A stretch of 10,376 bases of DNA from Candidatus Woesearchaeota archaeon (GTDB lineage Archaea > Nanobdellota > Nanobdellia > Woesearchaeales > WJKV01): NCBI GenBank assembly GCA_014728875.1, contig WJKV01000086.1, forward strand, positions 1-10,376, read 5' to 3'. Both the position numbers and the translations under genes were made by a program. The notes under the pieces were generated by a model, which was not told where the DNA came from, ran no database searches, and saw nothing but the letters and a program-made list of their open reading frames with translations. Within the stretch, counting starts at the first letter, position 1, and every line of letters starts with the position of its first letter. Positions 5,795 through 10,376 of this stretch are shown here, in pieces.

Positions 5795-6229
5795 ATGAGA
5801 AACACGTTTCTTAATATAAAGAACCATTTTACAAAACGGCTGGGCGGAAAAGGCCAGGAACAGGCAGAAGAACCAATGCAGGAAGAATACCTGGAATTGT
5901 CACAGGACTCCTCGCCAGAAGACAGACCAAAGATCACTGTCAGGCCTTTTGTGATGGAAGACTTTGAAGACATAAAACCTATTCTTGACGACTTAAGAAA
6001 AGGAAGGACCATTGCGCTTATCAATATTCAACCATTAAAAGAGAAAGACATTGTTGAATTGAAGCGGGCAGTGAACAAACTAAAGAAGACCTGTGACGCC
6101 ATCAGAGGAGACATCGCAGGGTTCGGCGAAGACTACATTGTCGCGACACCGGAGTTTGCTTTTGTCCACAGGACAGCTCCAGAAAAACAGGAAATGCAGC
6201 AGCAACAGCAGGATTTCCAGACTTATTGA
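5795..6229 (+). CDS. sepF: Cell division protein SepF
   Basis: This 144-aa protein of the SepF family anchors the FtsZ ring to the membrane in FtsZ-dividing archaea that lack FtsA. Residues 1-17 (MRNTFLNIKNHFTKRLG) form an amphipathic, basic helix, the usual membrane-targeting segment. Residues 18-45 are an acidic flexible linker. The conserved core is about 46-127: KITVRPFVMEDFEDIKPILD, then RKGRTIALINI at 68-78, a helix DIVELKRAVNKLKKTCDAI (85-103), and IAGFGEDYIVATPEFAFV ending the beta-sheet. The glycines at 110-111 (GFGED) match the region used for dimer contact and FtsZ binding in the family. A Gln-rich C-terminal tail (five consecutive Gln at about 135-139) extends past the core and is unusual. 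The ATG at 5795 is chosen for its GGGAGG site. No ftsZ gene is in the window. The family call is confident; the role is from family knowledge. Confidence 0.92.
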   Translation: MRNTFLNIKNHFTKRLGGKGQEQAEEPMQEEYLELSQDSSPEDRPKITVRPFVMEDFEDIKPILDDLRKGRTIALINIQPLKEKDIVELKRAVNKLKKTCDAIRGDIAGFGEDYIVATPEFAFVHRTAPEKQEMQQQQQDFQTY

Positions 6230-6252
6230 TTTTTTATTTCTTATCCTTTTTC
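6230..6252 (+). terminator. T-rich terminator after sepF
   Basis: Immediately after the sepF stop codon the plus strand reads TTTTTTATTTCTTATCCTTT and continues T-rich to about 6252. Clustered T-tracts at this location are the usual signal for archaeal intrinsic or FttA-assisted termination. The zpr1 promoter follows within 11 bases, supporting separate transcription of the two genes. Confidence 0.55.
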
Positions 6253-6262
6253 TATCAAAACA

Positions 6263-6270
6263 TTTTTAAA
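6263..6270 (+). promoter_or_regulatory. TATA box for zpr1
   Basis: TTTTTAAA, preceded by CAAAACA, begins 31 bases upstream of the ATG at 6294. Transcription should start at the ATG itself. No Shine-Dalgarno sequence is present (TTCCTGTAAGTA), consistent with a leaderless mRNA. Confidence 0.6.
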
Positions 6271-6293
6271 CTAAAAAAGAGTTCCTGTAAGTA

Positions 6294-6830
6294 ATGGAAA
6301 AACTGCCTAATCAAGAATGCCCTGCCTGCAGGGCAAAAAAACTGACTTTGATGCAGGACGAATTAGACATCCCTTTCTTTGGAAAGACTTTTGTGTTCTC
6401 TATGCAGTGCGACAGCTGCGGTTTCAAGAAATCTGATATTGAAGCTGCAGAATTCAAAGAGCCGTGCAGGTACGAATTAGATATAGTAGGCAAAGATGAT
6501 TTGAACATCAGGGTTGTAAAATCATCGCAGGCGACTGTCAAATGGCCTGACTTCAAGATAACAATAGATCCCGGAGTGAGTGCAGAGGGTTTTGTTGCAA
6601 ACATAGAAAAGATGCTGAATGACATCCAGAAGGTGCTGGAGTTCAACAAGGAAACAGAGGAGGACAAGGCAAAAAAGAAAAGAATGAGGAAGATGATAGA
6701 CAAAATCCTCGATATTAAGGACGGAAGAGAAAAGACAAAACTCATAATAGAGGATCCGACAGGAAACAGCGCGATCATCAGCAGGAAAGCAGTCAAATCA
6801 GGCCTTAAAAAAACAAAAGCAAAGAAATGA
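6294..6830 (+). CDS. zpr1: ZPR1-type zinc-finger protein
   Basis: This 178-aa protein of the archaeal ZPR1 family has one zinc-finger plus beta-sheet module; eukaryotic ZPR1 has two. The zinc site is formed by C9-x2-C12 and C39-x2-C42, within EIPYFG-type context here reading DIPFFGKTFVFSMQCDSCGF (25-44). The downstream beta-sheet domain contains KSSQATVKWPDFKITIDPG (76-94), matching the family's strand-rich segment. A helix rich in Lys/Glu follows (about 97-145), then the family-typical EDPTGNSAI (153-161). The tail is basic (KKTKAKK). Eukaryotic ZPR1 binds elongation factor eEF1A and acts as its folding chaperone; whether the archaeal form serves aEF1A is inference. The gene is monocistronic by promoter evidence. 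Its 3' end faces the minus-strand phosphoesterase gene with 29 bases between stop codons. Confidence 0.92.
   Translation: MEKLPNQECPACRAKKLTLMQDELDIPFFGKTFVFSMQCDSCGFKKSDIEAAEFKEPCRYELDIVGKDDLNIRVVKSSQATVKWPDFKITIDPGVSAEGFVANIEKMLNDIQKVLEFNKETEEDKAKKKRMRKMIDKILDIKDGREKTKLIIEDPTGNSAIISRKAVKSGLKKTKAKK
6801..6830 (-). terminator. T-rich terminator of the lhr-phosphoesterase operon, antisense to zpr1 tail
   Basis: On the minus strand the sequence 30-53 bases past the phosphoesterase stop (6860) reads ATTTCTTTGCTTTTGTTTTT followed by more T. This is a good archaeal T-rich termination signal. The same bases on the plus strand encode the Lys-rich tail of ZPR1, so the T-richness could also be a by-product of Lys codons. 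Confidence 0.4.
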
Positions 6831-6859
6831 TTTTCAAATTAAGTATTATGCAGTATCAG

Positions 6860-7612
6860 TCATATCAAGTTCTTTATCTTGCCGAAATACATCACGTCCC
6901 TGTCGCTCACGACCCAGCAGTCAAACTCGCTTAGGTCTTGCTGCAGATAAGGCGACAGCAGTCTTTCTTTCATGACGTCTGTTCCTTCTGTGACAAGACA
7001 GAAAGAAGGCTGCACAATCAGCTCTTTTCCCTTGTGGTTTCCTCTTAGAAAACATTTGTATTTCTCTGTCCTGACAGAATCTGGGCTTTCACGCAGGCTT
7101 ACTGCAGGATGCTCGTGCGCAATTATCAATGTATCGCATTTATTGAAATTCAAGGTCTCAGAAAGCTTGTGGCCGTGCGTTATCAGAACAGACTTATCAT
7201 CAACATCAACTACAAACTCATCAACAACCTCTAAATTCCTTTTCTCTGCGATTGGTCCGAGAATCGTGTCATGATTTCCTTTTATCAGAACTATTTTCTC
7301 GCATTTCTCTGCCAGGAAATCAAAGACCTTCAGCGCCTCTCTCCATTCCTGCATGCTTATCTGGCCGAACTCGTGCTTCAGGTCTCCGTTTAGCACGACC
7401 GTCTTTATCTCCTTGTTTTGCTTCCCAAGAAAATCAAATATCTTCTCCAGCCTGTCCATTGTATCCTTAAACTGGAACCGGGGAATAAGAACGCCCTGTT
7501 TGGTCAAGGCTTCTTCATAGCCTATGTGAAAGTCTGCAACAACCAGCACATCGCCCGCTAACAGCGCCAGATCAACAATCTGTATTCCATTTGCTATTTT
7601 GATTTTCTTCAT
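6860..7612 (-). CDS. SbcD-related calcineurin-like metallophosphoesterase, Lhr partner
   Basis: This 250-aa enzyme is of the archaeal SbcD-related phosphoesterase type, with the dimetal motifs of the calcineurin-like superfamily in order: ADFHIGYE (26-33), NGDLKHEF (75-82), GNHD (112-115), THGHK (145-149) and AHEHPAV (165-171). Known bacterial relatives encoded next to Lhr are Mn2+-dependent DNA nucleases; the archaeal one likely acts as a nuclease or phosphodiesterase on nucleic acid, but its substrate is not proven. Here it starts 2 bases after the lhr stop codon, so the two are surely co-transcribed and probably translationally coupled. No separate promoter or leader is possible in that gap. 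The C-terminal region after 172 is beta-rich and lacks the capping domain of true SbcD/Mre11. There is no signal peptide, so it is cytoplasmic. Confidence 0.9.
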   Translation of the reverse strand: MKKIKIANGIQIVDLALLAGDVLVVADFHIGYEEALTKQGVLIPRFQFKDTMDRLEKIFDFLGKQNKEIKTVVLNGDLKHEFGQISMQEWREALKVFDFLAEKCEKIVLIKGNHDTILGPIAEKRNLEVVDEFVVDVDDKSVLITHGHKLSETLNFNKCDTLIIAHEHPAVSLRESPDSVRTEKYKCFLRGNHKGKELIVQPSFCLVTEGTDVMKERLLSPYLQQDLSEFDCWVVSDRDVMYFGKIKNLI

Positions 7613-7614
7613 TT

Positions 7615-10376
7615 TCAGATCTCGTTCTTTGCCTTTATCAAAAACTTGACCAGGTTGTCAGACCAGACCTTTGGCACTGCACCTGAAAGCAGGTTGTCCA
7701 GCCAGGATTTAAAATCTTCTTTGAAGCCTGAACGCTCGCCGTTTATCAATCGTTCGCATTCAAACTCGATCTGCGGCTCAAGATTTATCCTATGCGCAGC
7801 TTTCTTCAGGTCGCCGAGCAGCATTGTCCGCCTGAATTCCTGCTCATTCAGTATCTCTTCCTCTTTCAGTTTCTTTTTATCTTCTTCTGTCTTCCAGAAA
7901 CGCTCGTATTCAAAACCTTCCGGCTCTTCCTCAAGCTCTGCACTGTAATCAAAGTCGCTTTTTTTCTTTCCATGCTCGAGCGCGATCTTTGCCAGCACCA
8001 TCTCGTGCATCCGCTTCGCGAATTCTATCCTGTCCTCCATCTTCAGGATGTCGCTGTATCCCTGCAGTGCAAGGTTGAATGCAAAAGGAGAAGGTATGGA
8101 TGAACTGAACTCTTCAATCTTTATCTTTCCTTTTTCTATCTCTTCAATAATCTGCCGGGCATGATGGATATCCATCAGGTCTTCAAGAACTTCTCTCCTT
8201 GCCTCTTTCAAGATAGGGAAATCATTGCTTATCCTCTTTACAGCGCTCATCAATATCATGCTGCTTACCTGCTGCTTGCCAACAGACTTCTTTGTTCCTT
8301 TGTACTGGCGCAGTATCATCAGAGAGCGCGTCGCACAATGCCTGAACCTTCTTATCAATACCTGGCTCCTGTCAAGAGCGAGCGCCATCACATCCCTAAG
8401 TTCATTGCTCTTCAATAAAGAGAACGCGCTCAACGGCCTGACCTTCTTGTCGCAGGTCAATGCAAACCCGTTGTCTGTTATTGTTATCTTCACGTCCCTG
8501 TGCTGCTGCCTGCTTATTGCATAGCCAAGCGCCCTGGACAAGACATCATTGACCCTTCTTCCGAACAAAGTGTGGAAGATGTAATACATCTTGCCCTGGT
8601 CGTTGTAGTTCTCGACCAGAATCAGATTCCTGTGCGGGATCTTGGCGTACATGTACTGCTCTTTGAAATATTCATAGATGCTGTTCGCTGCATTATCATC
8701 AACATACAAGTAGTCATTGATGAATTCCATGATTTGTTTCTTGCTCTCTTTTTTCTCAAATCTCTCCAGCATGTACTTCCTGAAGTTCTGTATTCCGAGC
8801 GCGAGATCGAATGACAAAGGAAGCATCTCGCTCACCCAGTTCGGAACAGTGGGCATTCTCCCTGCTGCACTGCTCACCTGCGCAACAGTTCCTCTGCTGT
8901 ACTTGAACTGATACACACTCCCGCCCAGAACAAAGATGTCATTCGGTTTCAGACTTTCAAGAAAACCTTCGTCTATCGTGCCGACCATCTCTTCTCCGAT
9001 CTTCACTTTTACAGCGGTCTGGTCAGGAATAGTTCCTATATTTGTCATATACAATACCCTGCTGATCGGGCTTTTCCTTCCGATCCTGCCGTCTCTCTCC
9101 CAGATCTTTGCATAAACATACCTGTCTGCTAGGCTGACATACTTGCCTGCAAGATAATCAACGATCTGGTTGAAATCCTTCCTCGGCAGATCCTTATAGC
9201 AATAGCTTCTGGTGACTGCCTCATAAACCTCATCAACAGAGACAGGCTCGACAATCGCCATCCCGAATATCTGCTGCGCCAGCACATCAAGACAGTTGCG
9301 CGGAATGTGTATGGTATCTATCTTTCTTTCAACAGCATTCTTCAATATCAGGCTGCATTCAAGCAGATCATCCCTGTCCAGAACAACAATCCTGCCTTTT
9401 GCAGTCTCGTGCAGCTTATGGCCAGAACGGCCAATCCTCTGCAGTGCCCTCGCAACGCTTTTCGGACTGCCTAACAAAATTACCAGATCAATATAACCAA
9501 TGTCTATCCCAAGCTCAAGACTGGTGCTGCAGACAACTGCCCGCAAGAGGCCCTCTCTTAACTGTTTTTCAATCTTAAGCCTGTGCATCCTTGACAAAGA
9601 GCCATGGTGCGCGCCTATCAATGACAGGCTTTCTTCTGTTGCAATATTCTTTACATATTTCTGGGGATACTTTGTCTTCAGATTATGGACAACCCTTTCT
9701 GTCGCAGCTCTTGTGTTTGTAAAGATCAATGTTGTCTTGTGCTCTTGTATAAGCTTGTGCAGCAATTCATACAGTTTGAAATCCCTTTCCTGATAATCCG
9801 CCTTGATCAGGTTTTTTACAGGCGACATCACCTTGATATCTATCTCTTTCATGAACTGGATGTCAACAATAGTGCAGCTCCTTTTGCTGCCTACCAGAAA
9901 ACCAGCCATGTCTTCCAGCGGACTTATTGTCGCGCTCAATCCTACGCGCGTGAAATCGCCCAATCTCTGCAGTCGTTCAAGCGACAAAGAAAGATGCACT
10001 CCCCTCTTGTTCTCTGCAAGACTGTGTATCTCATCTATGACGACCCACCATAACTGTGTCAGCAGTTCCCTGAATCGTATGCTGCTCAATACAATCGCAA
10101 GACTTTCAGGTGTTGTGACCAGAATGTGAGGAGGGTTCTTCAGCATCTTTGATTTTTCATAGGCGCTGGTATCTCCTGTCCGCACTGCAACCCTCACATC
10201 TATTTCTTTTCCGTGTTTTTTTGCGATCTCTTTTATTTCTTTCAAAGGTTCTGTAAGATTCACATAGATGTCATTGTTCAGTGCCTTCAAAGGAGAGACA
10301 TAAACACAATAGACCCTGTCCTGCAGATTGCCTGCTTCTGCAAGATTCACCAGCTCGTTCAGGATGGACAGGAAAG
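7615..10376 (-). CDS. lhr: Lhr-type superfamily 2 DNA/RNA helicase, N-terminus outside window
   Basis: This is an ATP-dependent helicase of the Lhr (large helicase-related) family, cut by the right edge. The frame is open to base 10375, and an in-frame GTG at 10350 is internal, not a start. About 919 residues are visible; the Q-motif and Walker A, normally just before the visible FLSILNEL, are missing. Counting from the GTG codon, motif Ia is SPLKAL (19-24), Ib TTPESL (79-84), II DEIH (106-109), III SAT (139-141), then IV around IFTNTRA (209-215), V STSLELGID (275-283) and VI QRIGRSGH (304-311). A winged-helix and the Lhr-specific DEAD/H-associated domain follow, with FRHCATRSLMILRQYKG and SPFAF recognisable. 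An acidic/helical archaeal C-terminal extension ends the protein. Lhr proteins unwind 3'-to-5' and act in DNA repair; archaeal Lhr comes in two subtypes that I cannot separate here. The phosphoesterase follows in the same operon. Confidence 0.95.
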   Translation of the reverse strand, partial: FLSILNELVNLAEAGNLQDRVYCVYVSPLKALNNDIYVNLTEPLKEIKEIAKKHGKEIDVRVAVRTGDTSAYEKSKMLKNPPHILVTTPESLAIVLSSIRFRELLTQLWWVVIDEIHSLAENKRGVHLSLSLERLQRLGDFTRVGLSATISPLEDMAGFLVGSKRSCTIVDIQFMKEIDIKVMSPVKNLIKADYQERDFKLYELLHKLIQEHKTTLIFTNTRAATERVVHNLKTKYPQKYVKNIATEESLSLIGAHHGSLSRMHRLKIEKQLREGLLRAVVCSTSLELGIDIGYIDLVILLGSPKSVARALQRIGRSGHKLHETAKGRIVVLDRDDLLECSLILKNAVERKIDTIHIPRNCLDVLAQQIFGMAIVEPVSVDEVYEAVTRSYCYKDLPRKDFNQIVDYLAGKYVSLADRYVYAKIWERDGRIGRKSPISRVLYMTNIGTIPDQTAVKVKIGEEMVGTIDEGFLESLKPNDIFVLGGSVYQFKYSRGTVAQVSSAAGRMPTVPNWVSEMLPLSFDLALGIQNFRKYMLERFEKKESKKQIMEFINDYLYVDDNAANSIYEYFKEQYMYAKIPHRNLILVENYNDQGKMYYIFHTLFGRRVNDVLSRALGYAISRQQHRDVKITITDNGFALTCDKKVRPLSAFSLLKSNELRDVMALALDRSQVLIRRFRHCATRSLMILRQYKGTKKSVGKQQVSSMILMSAVKRISNDFPILKEARREVLEDLMDIHHARQIIEEIEKGKIKIEEFSSSIPSPFAFNLALQGYSDILKMEDRIEFAKRMHEMVLAKIALEHGKKKSDFDYSAELEEEPEGFEYERFWKTEEDKKKLKEEEILNEQEFRRTMLLGDLKKAAHRINLEPQIEFECERLINGERSGFKEDFKSWLDNLLSGAVPKVWSDNLVKFLIKAKNEI

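Noticed and set aside
6193..6215. CAG/CAA run as a regulatory or CRISPR-like repeat
   Set aside because: It is a short in-frame Gln tract in sepF with no spaced repeat units. No CRISPR array exists in the window.
7646..10129. Several plus-strand frames of 64-122 codons opposite lhr
   Set aside because: All lie antisense to a well-conserved helicase and have Ser/Leu/Phe/Cys-rich compositions without homology or promoters.
10350..10376. GTG at 10348-10350 as the beginning of lhr
   Set aside because: The frame stays open to the edge and reads FLSILNEL, the segment that normally follows Walker A in Lhr helicases. The gene is truncated by the window, not short.
1..10376. Mobile elements, tRNA/rRNA genes, phage or defence module
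   Set aside because: No transposase, integrase, terminal inverted repeats, target duplications, cloverleaf-like sequence or phage structural genes were found. Gene content and codon style look chromosomal throughout. The glycohydrolase is not accompanied by a DarT-like toxin, so a toxin-antitoxin reading is not supported.

Overview
The window looks archaeal, most likely from a DPANN-type lineage (Woesearchaeota/Pacearchaeota-like). Three things support this. The recognisable genes are an Lhr-type helicase, an SbcD-related archaeal phosphoesterase, ZPR1 and SepF. Several genes have a T/A-rich TATA-like box about 31-32 nt before the start codon and no Shine-Dalgarno sequence, which is typical of leaderless archaeal transcripts. 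Small membrane proteins with a short helical N-terminus, a Lys/Pro-rich linker, one membrane helix and a Cys-rich outer domain are also common in DPANN genomes. The lineage below 'archaeon' is inference.

Left part (1-2799): a plus-strand gene, already open at the left edge, encodes a single-pass membrane protein of unknown function. It converges with a 4-base overlap on a minus-strand orphan of 249 aa. That orphan shares a divergent promoter region (about 1966-2070) with a plus-strand gene for a small membrane protein whose outer domain has six cysteines. The latter converges, overlapping by 12 bases, with the next minus-strand gene.

Middle (2788-6830): the minus-strand gene is a two-enzyme fusion of an ADP-ribosylglycohydrolase and a PHP-type phosphoesterase, with all recognisable metal-binding motifs present in both halves. 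A second divergent promoter region (4363-4495) separates it from a plus-strand run: an unrecognised 402-aa protein with three apparent winged-helix-like units, the cell-division protein SepF, and a ZPR1 zinc-finger protein. Each of these three has its own candidate promoter, so they read as adjacent single genes rather than a tight operon.

Right part (6860-10376): a minus-strand two-gene operon holds an Lhr-type superfamily 2 helicase, cut by the right edge just downstream of the Walker A motif, followed 2 nt later by a calcineurin-like metallophosphoesterase. This pairing is a known nucleic-acid repair arrangement.

No tRNA, rRNA, CRISPR array, insertion sequence or phage module was seen, and the intergenic spaces are all short (133 bases or less). 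Most genes are ordinary chromosomal archaeal genes. The most interesting items are the ADP-ribosylglycohydrolase-PHP fusion, the triple winged-helix-like protein next to sepF, and the two uncharacterised membrane-anchored proteins.
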